Shown one piece after another: positions 6,879-14,053 of a stretch of 17,311 nucleotides of DNA. The DNA comes from CAZLKN01 sp964560135. Its GTDB lineage: Bacteria; Actinomycetota; JAICYB01. The translations under genes and the position numbers were made by a program. The notes beneath the pieces are model-generated. The model made no database searches and had not been told where the DNA came from. It was given only the letters and a program-made list of their open reading frames with translations. How positions within the stretch are numbered: the first letter of the stretch is position 1; each line of letters opens with the position of its first letter. The DNA is taken from the NCBI GenBank assembly GCA_964560135.1, contig CAZLKN010000059.1, positions 1 through 17,311 of the forward strand. The letters are read 5' to 3'.

Positions 6879-7944
6879 CGAGCTGCATCTCCCTGCGGTT
6901 CCCGAACAGCCCTTGCGGACGGAAGATCATCAGGAGCATCAACCCCAGGCCCACGATCGCGAACCGCATCGCCCCCACGGCCTCCGCCCCACCGAGGAAG
7001 TCGGGCACATAGCCTACCCCTGCGGCCTGGCGCATGAAGCTGTCGAACCCCTGCACGATGAACCAGAAGAGCACCGAACCGGCGATCGGCCCCACCACGC
7101 TCGCCGGCCCGCCCAGGATGAGCACCGTGAAGGTGAAGAAGGTCACGATGGGCAGGAACTGATCGGGATCGATGGATCCCAGATGCAGCACCCAGAAGAT
7201 GCCGGCTGCACCCCCCATCACGCCGCCCAGGATCAGGCTCTGCATCTTGTAGCCGTAGGCGTTCTTGCCGACGCTGCGGGCCGCGTCCTCATCCTCCCGG
7301 ATCGCCCGCAGCACCCGGCCCCAGGGACTCCGGACGAGCAGGTACACGAGCAACGCCGCGATCAGCACGAGCCCCCAGCCCACCACGACCGGCCACAGCC
7401 GCCGCTCGGTGTACTGCAGCACCCACACGCCGTACCGGCCGGCGGGTATCGGGTTGACCGCGTAGAAGTCGCGGGCGAAGCCGGTGAGGCCGAAGACCCC
7501 ACCGGTGAGTTCCTGCGCGCTCCCCGAGCGGACGATGAAGCGGAGGATCTCCGCCGCGGCGATGGTCACGATCGCCAGGTAGTCGGCTCGGAGGCGCAGG
7601 GTCGGCGCACCCAGCAGCAGGGCCAGGACGACCGCCGCGGCCAGTCCCACGAGGACGCCGAGCCACAGCGGCCCGCCGAAGGTGGTCACCGTGACGGCCA
7701 TCCCGTACGCGCCGACCAGCATGAACCCGACGTGCCCGAAATTCAGCAGACCCGTGTAGCCGAAGTGGAGATTCAGCCCCATCGCCGCCAGGGCGTAGAC
7801 GGCGGCGCTGGCCCCGGTGGCCGCCCGGACGGCATCCACGAGGATGCGCTCGCCGCGCAGCGGCGAGACCGTGATGAACGCCAGAACCAGCCCGACCACC
7901 ATCACACCCACACCGAGGCGGAAGCTCCCCTTGAATCGCGCCAT
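6868..7944 (-). CDS. livM: ABC transporter permease LivM
   Basis: A 358-residue membrane protein with about 8-10 hydrophobic segments. It has the family hallmarks GLNLHFGYTGLLNFGHVGFMLVGAY (residues about 56-80), LRADYLAIVT, the cytoplasmic coupling segment GRVLRAIREDEDAARSVGKN and the C-terminal FRPQGLFG. ATG 7944 (MARFKGSFRL) shares one base with the livH stop (TGATG); the open frame upstream of it only overlaps livH. LivM and LivH form the transmembrane channel through which substrate delivered by LivK passes. Confidence 0.95.
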   Translation of the reverse strand: MARFKGSFRLGVGVMVVGLVLAFITVSPLRGERILVDAVRAATGASAAVYALAAMGLNLHFGYTGLLNFGHVGFMLVGAYGMAVTVTTFGGPLWLGVLVGLAAAVVLALLLGAPTLRLRADYLAIVTIAAAEILRFIVRSGSAQELTGGVFGLTGFARDFYAVNPIPAGRYGVWVLQYTERRLWPVVVGWGLVLIAALLVYLLVRSPWGRVLRAIREDEDAARSVGKNAYGYKMQSLILGGVMGGAAGIFWVLHLGSIDPDQFLPIVTFFTFTVLILGGPASVVGPIAGSVLFWFIVQGFDSFMRQAAGVGYVPDFLGGAEAVGAMRFAIVGLGLMLLMIFRPQGLFGNRREMQLDVR

Positions 7945-9287
7945 CAGCCGACCCGCTCCCGCCGGCCGAACAGCCCCTGGGGGCGGACCAGCAACACCAG
8001 GATGAGGGCCAGCAGGCTCCACATGATCTTGAGCTCAGAGGGCTGGAAGATGGTGCTGACCTCGGTCACGAACCCCACCACCAGGCCCCCCGCCATGGCC
8101 CCGAACGCGGTCCCGAGGCCGCCCAGGATCACCGCGGCGAACATCAGGAGCAGCGCGCGGAAGCCCATCAGGTAGTCGACGTTCTCCACCACCCCCAGGA
8201 ACACGCCCCCCAGCGAAGCGAGACCGCCGGCGAGCACCCAGACGAACAGGATCACCCGCTGGACGTCGATCCCCGAGGACTCGGCCAGATCACGGTTGTC
8301 GGCCACCGCCCGCATGGCCTTCCCGAGCCGCGTGCGGAGCAGGAGCAGCCCCACCGCCACGAGCACCACCGTGGACAGCAGGATCACCGTGAGATCCCGC
8401 GGGGTGGTGAGAATCGGACCGAGCCGAAGCGGGTCCTGCACCGTGTAGTCGAGGAAGGGGCGGGGACGACCGCCCACCTGCAGCAGGATCAGGTGTCGCA
8501 TCACCAGAGCCAGCCCGATCGAGATCACGAGCATCTGGATCAGTCCGGTCCGGCGACGGCGCAGGGGATTCCACAGGCCGCGCTCCAGGGCGCCGCCGAA
8601 TGCCCCGCCCACGGCGATCGCCACCACCGTCGCCGGGATGAGATGCAGCCGGGGACCGGCGGTATTGAAGTACAAGGCGACCATGGCCCCGAACGTGACC
8701 ATGTCGCCGTGGGCGAAGTTCACCAGGCGCGTGGTCCCGTACACCAGCGACAGTCCGATGGCGGTCATCGCGATGATGAGTCCGAACTTGATGCCGTTGA
8801 TCGCCGCCTGCCCGAAGCGGGTGAGGAACCGGGAGACGGCCACATCGCGTTCCCCGAGGGGGAACAGCAGGGTCCGGGACTGACCCTCCCTGATCCTGAA
8901 CTCCAGCACCGCGCGTTCCGGGTCGCGGAGGTCGACGCCCTCCGGGAGGGTGTCGGTGTCGACCTGTGCCTGGTAGGAGCCTGGGCCCGGAAGTGGGATC
9001 TCCCACTCGCCGTCGGCGTCGCTGCGGACCCGTCCGATCTCGCGGCCGTCTGAAAGCGCCACGATCTCGATCCCTTCGGCGGGCTCGTCATCCACGCGCA
9101 GGCGCCCCCGGATCCGCTCCTCGGCCGCCTGCTCCCCGTTGGCCTCCCCGGGGGACGGGGTCGGGTCCGTCGTCTCCTCGGCGGCGGCGGGGGCCGGAGA
9201 TGCCGGAGAGCCGAGTGCGGGGCCGAGGAACGCCGCCGCCAGGAGCAGGAGAAGCGGCAGGGACGCACGTTCGCGGCTAGGCGTCAA
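7944..9287 (-). CDS. livH: ABC transporter permease LivH with N-terminal secreted beta-sandwich-like domain
   Basis: At 447 residues it is about 150 longer than a standard LivH. Residues 1-28 look like a signal peptide (LLLLLAAAFLGPALGSPASP) and 29-57 are a Pro/Glu-rich linker. Residues about 58-142 (RIRGRLRVDDEPAEGIEIVA..., SDADGEWEIPLPGPGSYQAQ) have the strand pattern of carboxypeptidase-regulatory/SpaA-like beta-sandwich domains. The permease begins near 150, with INGIKFGLIIAMTAIGLSLVYGTTRLVNFAHGD, and ends with VRPQGLFGRRERVG, both diagnostic. The start is TTG 9287: it precedes the signal peptide, GGAG lies 3 nt upstream, and no in-frame ATG or GTG fits. It is the first gene of livHMGF. 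The extra domain should lie outside the membrane, near LivK; its role is unknown. Confidence 0.92.
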   Translation of the reverse strand: MTPSRERASLPLLLLLAAAFLGPALGSPASPAPAAAEETTDPTPSPGEANGEQAAEERIRGRLRVDDEPAEGIEIVALSDGREIGRVRSDADGEWEIPLPGPGSYQAQVDTDTLPEGVDLRDPERAVLEFRIREGQSRTLLFPLGERDVAVSRFLTRFGQAAINGIKFGLIIAMTAIGLSLVYGTTRLVNFAHGDMVTFGAMVALYFNTAGPRLHLIPATVVAIAVGGAFGGALERGLWNPLRRRRTGLIQMLVISIGLALVMRHLILLQVGGRPRPFLDYTVQDPLRLGPILTTPRDLTVILLSTVVLVAVGLLLLRTRLGKAMRAVADNRDLAESSGIDVQRVILFVWVLAGGLASLGGVFLGVVENVDYLMGFRALLLMFAAVILGGLGTAFGAMAGGLVVGFVTEVSTIFQPSELKIMWSLLALILVLLVRPQGLFGRRERVG

Positions 9288-9348
9288 CGACGGCTCCAGA
9301 TCCCCTCTGCACGTCCCGATCTCACCCGTCCCGAGTCCTTTCCGCGCA

Positions 9349-9377
9349 AGTGTAGGCGGTGTCCGGACCGGTTCCCA
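9349..9377 (-). promoter_or_regulatory. candidate promoter of livHMGF
   Basis: On the minus strand TACACT (9354-9349) is a fair -10, with TGGGAA (9377-9372) 17 bp upstream as a poor -35. It would start transcription about 55 nt before the TTG start, inside the 90-bp gap after pdtaR. No terminator is seen in that gap, so read-through from pdtaR is also possible. Confidence 0.3.
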
Positions 9378-9983
9378 CTATCCTTCGGCCGCGCCTCCGA
9401 GCCGTCCATCGAGGATCAACTGCGCCACATCGTTCATCTTCAGCCCGCGATCCATGGCGGCCCGCTGCATCAGCCGGTACGCCTCCGCCTCCGTCAGGCC
9501 CTGCTCCATGAGGACCCCCTTGGCCCGCTCCGTGAGCTTCCGCGACTCGAGCTTCTCGCCGAGCTCCTCGACCTCGCTCTGCAGACGCGTCACCTCCGAG
9601 CTGCGCTGGAGAGCCACCTCGATCGCCGGCAGCAGGTCGCTCTTCTGGAAAGGCTTCACGAGGTAGGCCATCGCCCCGGCCTGGGCAGCCTGGGCGGCGA
9701 GGTCCCGCTGGCTGAACGCGGTGAGGATCAACACGGCGCAGATCTTCTCCGCCGTGATGACCTCCGCGGCGCGGATCCCGTCCATGCCCGGCATCTTGAT
9801 GTCGAGGATCGCGAGCTCGGGGTTGTGCTCCCGGGCGAGATCCACCGCGGCCTTGCCGTCGGCGGCCTCGGCGACGACCTTGAAGCCCTCCTCCTCAAGC
9901 ATCTCGCGCAGATCCATCCGGATGATCGACTCGTCCTCGGCGATCAGGACACGTCGTCCGGCTCCAACCTGTTCGTCCGTCAT
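9378..9983 (-). CDS. pdtaR: ANTAR-domain response regulator, PdtaR-like
   Basis: A 201-residue protein closely patterned on mycobacterial PdtaR (Rv1626). The receiver domain is at residues 10-125, with acidic Glu16-Asp17, phospho-acceptor Asp61 (LAILDIKMPGMDG), Thr88 and Lys110. A short coiled coil (about 126-148) leads to the ANTAR RNA-binding domain (about 149-192: KLTERAKGVLMEQGLTEAEA, then RAAMDRGLKMNDVA). PdtaR is phosphorylated by the soluble kinase PdtaS and binds hairpin pairs in target mRNAs to prevent termination or affect translation. No PdtaS lies in the window. ATG 9983 overlaps the upstream DUF2505-like gene by 4 bp; the protein then begins just before the conserved RRVLIAEDE. 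Confidence 0.93.
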   Translation of the reverse strand: MTDEQVGAGRRVLIAEDESIIRMDLREMLEEEGFKVVAEAADGKAAVDLAREHNPELAILDIKMPGMDGIRAAEVITAEKICAVLILTAFSQRDLAAQAAQAGAMAYLVKPFQKSDLLPAIEVALQRSSEVTRLQSEVEELGEKLESRKLTERAKGVLMEQGLTEAEAYRLMQRAAMDRGLKMNDVAQLILDGRLGGAAEG

Positions 9984-10486
9984 CGGGTTCCCTCCATGGC
10001 GTCGAGGTGTTCGGCCAGGATACGGGCTTCGGCGTCCATCGTTTCGACCAGCCCGTCCCGGATCGCCCTCTCGGCACGGGAACCCACGAAAGGAACCTTC
10101 ACTTTCAGATCCACCTCCATGTGCCGGAGGGTCGCAGCCCCCGCAGACTCGAACCGGTACCAGCCTCGACACTCGAACCTACCCTCGAACACGTGCGGCT
10201 GAACCTCGAAGCGCCACTCGTGGGCGTCGGGGTGGAAGACCGCGACCTCGTCCCAGGAGATCTGGTCGCTGCCGATGGCCGCCACCACCGGTGCGGGCAG
10301 GTGGCCGGCGAACCGGTAGGCGACCACCCGTTTGACCGTCCCGTCGGGCCGGTCGGCCTGTTCCAGGACACGCCGCTCGGAGACGTTCGGGAGGTCGCGC
10401 AGGCGCTCCTGGTACGCGGGATCGAGGACCGCCTGCTCCACGCGTTCCAGGGCGGCGTCGAAGCGGTGGTCGAGCACGAAGCGCAT
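9980..10486 (-). CDS. DUF2505-like (SRPBCC-fold) protein
   Basis: A 168-residue protein with the pattern of actinobacterial DUF2505: start MRFVLDHRFDAALERVEQAV, then a long beta sheet (VKRVVAYRFAGHLPAPVVAAI, HEWRFEVQPHV, RFECRGWYRFE, LRHMEVDLKVKVPFVGSRAE) and a closing helix (AIRDGLVETMDAEARILAEHL). This strand-helix order is that of START/polyketide-cyclase (SRPBCC) folds, which bind hydrophobic ligands. No catalytic residue is known for the family. It overlaps pdtaR by 4 bp, so the two are translated together. No strong ribosome-binding site is seen before ATG 10486. It lies 36 bp downstream of tRNA-Leu. Confidence 0.75.
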   Translation of the reverse strand: MRFVLDHRFDAALERVEQAVLDPAYQERLRDLPNVSERRVLEQADRPDGTVKRVVAYRFAGHLPAPVVAAIGSDQISWDEVAVFHPDAHEWRFEVQPHVFEGRFECRGWYRFESAGAATLRHMEVDLKVKVPFVGSRAERAIRDGLVETMDAEARILAEHLDAMEGTR

Positions 10487-10522
10487 GGACGAAGGCTACT
10501 CGACAACGCGCGACGCGGGTGG

Positions 10523-10608
10523 TGGTGCCGGCGGTGGGATTTGAACCCACACGGGCCGAAGCCCAATGGATTTTGAATCCATCATGTCTGCCATTCCATC
10601 ACGCCGGC
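10523..10608 (-). tRNA. tRNA-Leu (anticodon CAA), CCA encoded
   Basis: The acceptor stem GCCGGCG pairs with CGCCGGC. The anticodon stem ATGGA/TCCAT encloses loop TTCAAAA, with anticodon CAA at 10575-10573. The long variable arm (GGGC-TTCG-GCCC) marks a class II tRNA, and the T arm is GTGGG-TTCAAAT-CCCAC. The discriminator base is A, the leucine identity element, and CCA follows directly in the DNA. It reads UUG codons. Confidence 0.96.
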
Positions 10609-10619
10609 CAGCGTTACCG

Positions 10620-10625
10620 ATCGTA
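10620..10625 (-). promoter_or_regulatory. possible -10 of the tRNA-Leu promoter
   Basis: TACGAT on the minus strand lies 12 bp before the mature tRNA 5' end. The -35 position (GCACCA) is poor. No terminator is obvious between the hotdog gene and the tRNA, so co-transcription is also possible. Confidence 0.25.
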
Positions 10626-10651
10626 GCCCATGGGTGTCGCCGGTGGTGGTG

Positions 10652-10987
10652 CTACGCACCGAGGTTCGCCGTACCCACCATCACCGGCGCCCCGGCCTGG
10701 TTCGTCGCCTCCACCTCGTGGCCCGCGTCCGTAGCGGCCGCGCGCAGGGTGACCGTGTCGCCGGCGTAGAGCAGCCCGATGAACTTCACCTGGATTTCGC
10801 CGCGTTCCAGCCACACCGGGCCATGGATCCGGGTCATGAGCTCAGACGCGTAGGCGAGGGTCATCATGCCCTGGGCGACGGTCCGGTCGAGACCCGAGCG
10901 CTGCGCGACGCACGGCGAGGAGTGGATGTTGCCCTCGAGCGAATACCGCGTCATGTCCTCCTGGGTCACGTGCTTCGTGAGCTCCAT
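10652..10987 (-). CDS. MaoC-like hotdog protein (small subunit)
   Basis: A 111-residue protein with the hotdog helix and strands of MaoC/R-hydratase families: IHSSPCVAQRSGLDRTVAQGMMTLAYASEL (residues about 21-50), then WLERGEIQVKFIGLLYAGDTVTLR and the last strand APVMVGTANLGA. Canonical enzymes carry a catalytic Asp and His in GDxNPxH and an HGM motif. Here the first reads LEGNIH, keeping His but with no clear Asp, and HGM is QGM. Hydratase activity is therefore uncertain; it may instead act as a partner subunit. It shares one base with the stop of the preceding hotdog gene (TGATG), as in HadA/HadB or ChsH1/ChsH2-like heteromers. Substrate unknown, probably an acyl thioester. Confidence 0.8.
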   Translation of the reverse strand: MELTKHVTQEDMTRYSLEGNIHSSPCVAQRSGLDRTVAQGMMTLAYASELMTRIHGPVWLERGEIQVKFIGLLYAGDTVTLRAAATDAGHEVEATNQAGAPVMVGTANLGA

Positions 10988-11385
10988 CACACTTCCCCCC
11001 GCAGGTGGACCTCGGGCCAGACGCAGGTCATCCGCGCCCACCACACGAGCTCCTCGCCCCGGCGGAACTCACACTCGCAGGCGACGTAGGCCTTGCCGCG
11101 GCGCATCTCCTTCAGCGAGACCACCCCTTGCCCGACCACGCTGTCCCCCACCCGTACCCGAGCGTGGAAGCGCAGGGCCTGATGGGAATGGATGATCGGC
11201 CCCGGATGGGCATCGCCGAGGAGGCGGATCGCGAAGTTGCCCGCGATCGTGGGATCCACGAGCTCGTGGTGGTCGGGAAGCTCGTTGCCGACGGGGTCGA
11301 GGAAGCGACGGTGCAGATCTTCGGTCAGGTCGAAGGTCGTCGGGCCGAGCTGCTGTCCGACCTCGACCTGCGACCACCTACCCAT
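10987..11385 (-). CDS. MaoC-N-like hotdog protein
   Basis: A 132-residue protein matching the N-terminal dehydratase (FAS1_DH/MaoC-N) pattern: VEVGQQLGPTTFDLTEDLH, then DPTIAGNFAIRLLGDAHPGP and the strands ALRFHARVRVGDSVVGQGVV, AYVACECEFRRGEELVWWAR. Such proteins pair with a second hotdog subunit to form an acyl-thioester hydratase or thioesterase-like dimer, and the next gene is such a partner. ATG 11385 overlaps the trpA stop by 8 bp, so this pair is co-translated with the tryptophan operon, which is not an obvious metabolic link. The start is the first ATG and fits the fold's N-terminus. Confidence 0.8.
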   Translation of the reverse strand: MGRWSQVEVGQQLGPTTFDLTEDLHRRFLDPVGNELPDHHELVDPTIAGNFAIRLLGDAHPGPIIHSHQALRFHARVRVGDSVVGQGVVSLKEMRRGKAYVACECEFRRGEELVWWARMTCVWPEVHLRGEV

Positions 11386-12297
11386 CGATCGCCTCGCGCA
11401 TCTCCTTGACCAGCCGTACGGCGGCCTCCGGGCCGCCCTCGTCGGCCGCGCGGAGCACCGCGCTGCCGACGATCACGCCGTCGGCGAAGGTGCATGCGTC
11501 CGCGGCCTGTTCGGGGGTGGACACGCCGAGGCCCACGAGCGCGGGANNNNNNNNNNNNNNNNNNNNNNNNNNNNNNNNNNNNNNNNNNNNNNNNNNNNNN
11601 NNNNNNNNNNNNNNNNNNNNNNNNNNNNNNNNNNNNNNNNNNNNNNGCATGCGTCCGCGGCCTGTTCGGGGGTGGACACGCCGAGGCCCACGAGCGCGGG
11701 ACGGTCGGTCGCCTCCCGCACGCGCTCCACCACCCCGCGGGCCCGACCGGACAGCGAGTCGCGCACCCCGGTGACCCCCAGCAGCGACACGCAGTACACG
11801 AACCCCTCCCCGAGACCGACGATGTCGCGCATCCGGTCCGGCGTGGTCGTGGGGGCCGCGAGGAAGACCGGTGCGAGGTCGTGCGCCTGCGCGGCCGCGA
11901 CCCACTCCCCCGCCTCCTCTCCGGGCAGATCGGGGACGATCACCCCGGCGGCCCCGGCGTCGGCGGCCGCAGCCGCGAAGCCCTCCCAGCCCATGGCCAG
12001 CACCGGATTCACGTAGGTCATGAACACGAACGGCACCCCGACGTCCATCGCGCCGAGGGTGCGCAGCACCGTTCGCGGCCGCATCTCGGCGGCCAGGGCC
12101 ACTTCGGAGGCGTGCTGGACCACGGGTCCGTCCATCAACGGGTCGGTGTAGGGGACACCGATCTCGAGCATGTCCGCGCCGGCGTCCACGATGCCGCGCA
12201 CGAGCTCACCGAACACCTCGGGAGTGGGGTACCCACAGGTCAGGAAGGGGGCCAGGATCTTGCGTCCCCGCCCCCGCAGGTAGGCCTCGAGCGTCAC
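11378..12297 (-). CDS. trpA: tryptophan synthase alpha subunit (broken only by an assembly artefact)
   Basis: TrpA cleaves indole-3-glycerol phosphate and passes indole to TrpB. Catalytic Glu45 and Asp56 are in DMLEIGVPYTDPLMDGP, equivalent to Glu49 and Asp60 of E. coli; AGVIVPDLPGEEA and the phosphate-binding region near the C-terminus (ALVGLGVST, GVIVGSAVL) are present. As written the frame shifts at the 100-N gap (11547-11646). The 55 bp on each side of the gap are identical, so one copy plus the N run is spurious. Removing 155 bp gives 765 bp, an exact reading frame of 254 residues running from AADACTFADGVIVGSAVLRA to the TAG at 11378. The start is GTG 12297, which overlaps the GNAT stop by 4 bp (GTGA). 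The gene should be intact in the organism. Confidence 0.95.
11492..11701. repeat. 55-bp direct repeat flanking a 100-N gap (scaffolding artefact)
   Basis: Bases 11492-11546 and 11647-11701 are identical over 55 bp, with 100 N between them. The length fits a k-mer overlap of two contigs that were scaffolded instead of merged. Collapsing the repeat restores trpA. Confidence 0.93.
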
Positions 12298-12851
12298 GGT
12301 GCCACCGCCTTCTTCATGAACAGCGCCACCTCTCCGCGCTCGAGATCCCGGTTCGTGTAGTAGCTGAGGTCGAGGGCCTCGATCCGGTAGCCCACCGACC
12401 GGTAGAAGGCGATGGCCTCGACGTTGGGGGTGTGCGTCTCGCAGACGACCACCCGCAGGCCCGCCTGCTTTACCCGGCCTTCCACGGCCTCCAGCAGCCG
12501 TCGTCCGATCCCGCGGCGCTGATGGCTGCGCTCGACGTGCAGCTCCCAGACGATCGCGGTGTCGTTCCAGTCCTGACGCTGGGTGATGGCCAGGCCCACG
12601 AGCCGATCCCCGTCCCAGGCCCCGAAGGACAGCCGCTCGCCCAGCAGGCTCCGGTACCAACGGATCATCCCGTCGGAGGTCTCGAAGCGCTTCACGAAGG
12701 GCTCCGGCAGGTCCGTGAGCTCGAGGACGATCTCGGTGCGCTGGGCCGTCTCGGTCACCCGGACCTCGTAGCGCCGCGCGGACTCGTAGCCGTGGACGAG
12801 GCGGCGCACGTCCGGGGCGGTGACCTCGGCGAGCGGGATGATCTCGGTCAT
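12294..12851 (-). CDS. GNAT acetyltransferase, streptothricin-acetyltransferase-like
   Basis: A 185-residue GNAT protein. The acetyl-CoA-binding motif A is QRRGIGRRLLEAVEGRVKQA (residues 111-130, Q/R-x-x-G-x-G), preceded by the strand AIVWELHVERSH and followed by RVVVCETHTPNVEAIAFYRS and VGYRIEALDLSYYTNRD. The ETHTPN...AIAFYRSVGY...DLSYYTNRD order recalls SatA/Sat4-type streptothricin acetyltransferases, though the real acceptor may be another amine. It overlaps trpB by 4 bp (ATGA) and trpA by 4 bp (GTGA), so it is translated within the tryptophan synthase pair. The context suggests an amino-acid-like or indolic substrate, or simply a stably captured gene. Base use resembles its neighbours. 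Confidence 0.88.
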   Translation of the reverse strand: MTEIIPLAEVTAPDVRRLVHGYESARRYEVRVTETAQRTEIVLELTDLPEPFVKRFETSDGMIRWYRSLLGERLSFGAWDGDRLVGLAITQRQDWNDTAIVWELHVERSHQRRGIGRRLLEAVEGRVKQAGLRVVVCETHTPNVEAIAFYRSVGYRIEALDLSYYTNRDLERGEVALFMKKAVAP

Positions 12852-14053
12852 CCTTCTTCCAGCAGCGCGCGGACGGTTGCGACGTCCTTGTCCCCGCGAC
12901 CCGAGAGCAGGAGGAGTACGTGGCCCCCGCCGGGGACGCGTCCGGCGTCGGCGGCGTCGATCAGCCACTGCACGGCGTGGGCGGGCTCCAGCGCGGGGAT
13001 GATCCCCTCCAGCTCGGACAGCGCCCGGAAGCCGGCGAGCGCCTGCTCATCGGTGGCCGGCTCGTAGGTGGCCAGCCCCTCGGCGGCGAGGTATGCGTGC
13101 TCCGGGCCGGCCCCCGGGTAGTCGAGGCCGGCGGACACCGAGTGGGCGGGGGTGATGAGGCCGTCCGGCTCCTGGAGGATCCGGGTGCGGGCGCCGTGCA
13201 GCACGCCGTCGGTGCCGCCGGCGATCGCCGCACCGTGCTCGCCGGAGTCGATGCCGCGCCCGCCGGCCTCCACGCCCACGAGCCGCACCCCGTCGATGCC
13301 CACGAATCCCGAGAAGACGCCGATCGCGTTGGACCCGCCGCCCACGCAGGCCACCACGAGGTCGGGCAGCCGGCCCGCCTGGTCGAGGATCTGCCCGCGG
13401 GCCTCCTCGCCGATCACGCTCTGGAGCTCGGCCACCATCCACGGGTAGGGGTGCGGCCCGACCACCGACCCGATCACGTAGTGGGTCGACTCCACGTTGG
13501 TGACCCAGTCCCGCAGCGCCTCGTTGGTGGCGTCTTTGAGGGTGCGGCTGCCGCTGTGGACCGGGACCACCTTCGCCCCCAGGATCTCCATCCGGAAGAC
13601 GTTGAGCGCCTGCCGGTCGACGTCCTCGGCGCCCATGAACACCTCGCAGGTGAATCCGAACAACGCCGCCCCCGTGGCCGTGGCTACGCCGTGCTGCCCG
13701 GCACCGGTCTCGGCGATGATCCGCTCCTTGCCCAGACGCCTGGCGAGCAGGCACTGCCCGAGGACGTTGTTGATCTTGTGCGAGCCGGTGTGGGCGAGGT
13801 CTTCCCGCTTGATCCAGACGGTGGCCCCCACGCGCTCGGACAGACGACCGGCCCGGTACAGCGGGGTGGGCCGCCCGCCGTAGTCGCGCAGGTAGGCGCC
13901 GAGCTCCTCCAGATACCCGGCGTCGGCGCGCGCCTCCAGCCACGCCGCCTCCAGCTCGAGAAGGGCAGGCATCAGCACCTCGGGGACGAACCGGCCCCCG
14001 TAATCGCCGTAGCGGCCCGTTGCGTCGGGCAGGATCTCGATCGGTTGGCTCAT
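12848..14053 (-). CDS. trpB: tryptophan synthase beta subunit
   Basis: A 401-residue TrpB1-type protein, normal length. PLP-binding Lys93 is in HTGSHKINN, the phosphate loop is VGGGSNAIG, and the ETGAGQHGVATA block carries the catalytic Glu. RFVPEVLMPAL at the N-terminus and LSGRGDKD near the C-terminus are standard. It joins indole and serine to make tryptophan. ATG 14053 overlaps the trpF stop by 4 bp, and its own stop overlaps the GNAT start. It should pair with TrpA, even though the acetyltransferase gene lies between them. Confidence 0.97.
   Translation of the reverse strand: MSQPIEILPDATGRYGDYGGRFVPEVLMPALLELEAAWLEARADAGYLEELGAYLRDYGGRPTPLYRAGRLSERVGATVWIKREDLAHTGSHKINNVLGQCLLARRLGKERIIAETGAGQHGVATATGAALFGFTCEVFMGAEDVDRQALNVFRMEILGAKVVPVHSGSRTLKDATNEALRDWVTNVESTHYVIGSVVGPHPYPWMVAELQSVIGEEARGQILDQAGRLPDLVVACVGGGSNAIGVFSGFVGIDGVRLVGVEAGGRGIDSGEHGAAIAGGTDGVLHGARTRILQEPDGLITPAHSVSAGLDYPGAGPEHAYLAAEGLATYEPATDEQALAGFRALSELEGIIPALEPAHAVQWLIDAADAGRVPGGGHVLLLLSGRGDKDVATVRALLEEG

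Noticed and set aside
6367..8175. 602-residue open frame opposite livG and livM
   Set aside because: An antisense shadow; the opposing strand encodes clear ABC transporter motifs.
11492..11701. Biological direct repeat or insertion site
   Set aside because: Identical 55-bp flanks around a 100-N placeholder fit contig overlap, and collapsing them restores the gene.
11473..12660. Apparent GNAT-TrpA fusion in one frame and a TrpA fragment in another
   Set aside because: The frame shift comes only from the spurious 155 bp (55-bp repeat plus 100 N), and the GNAT part of that frame is not the GNAT reading frame.
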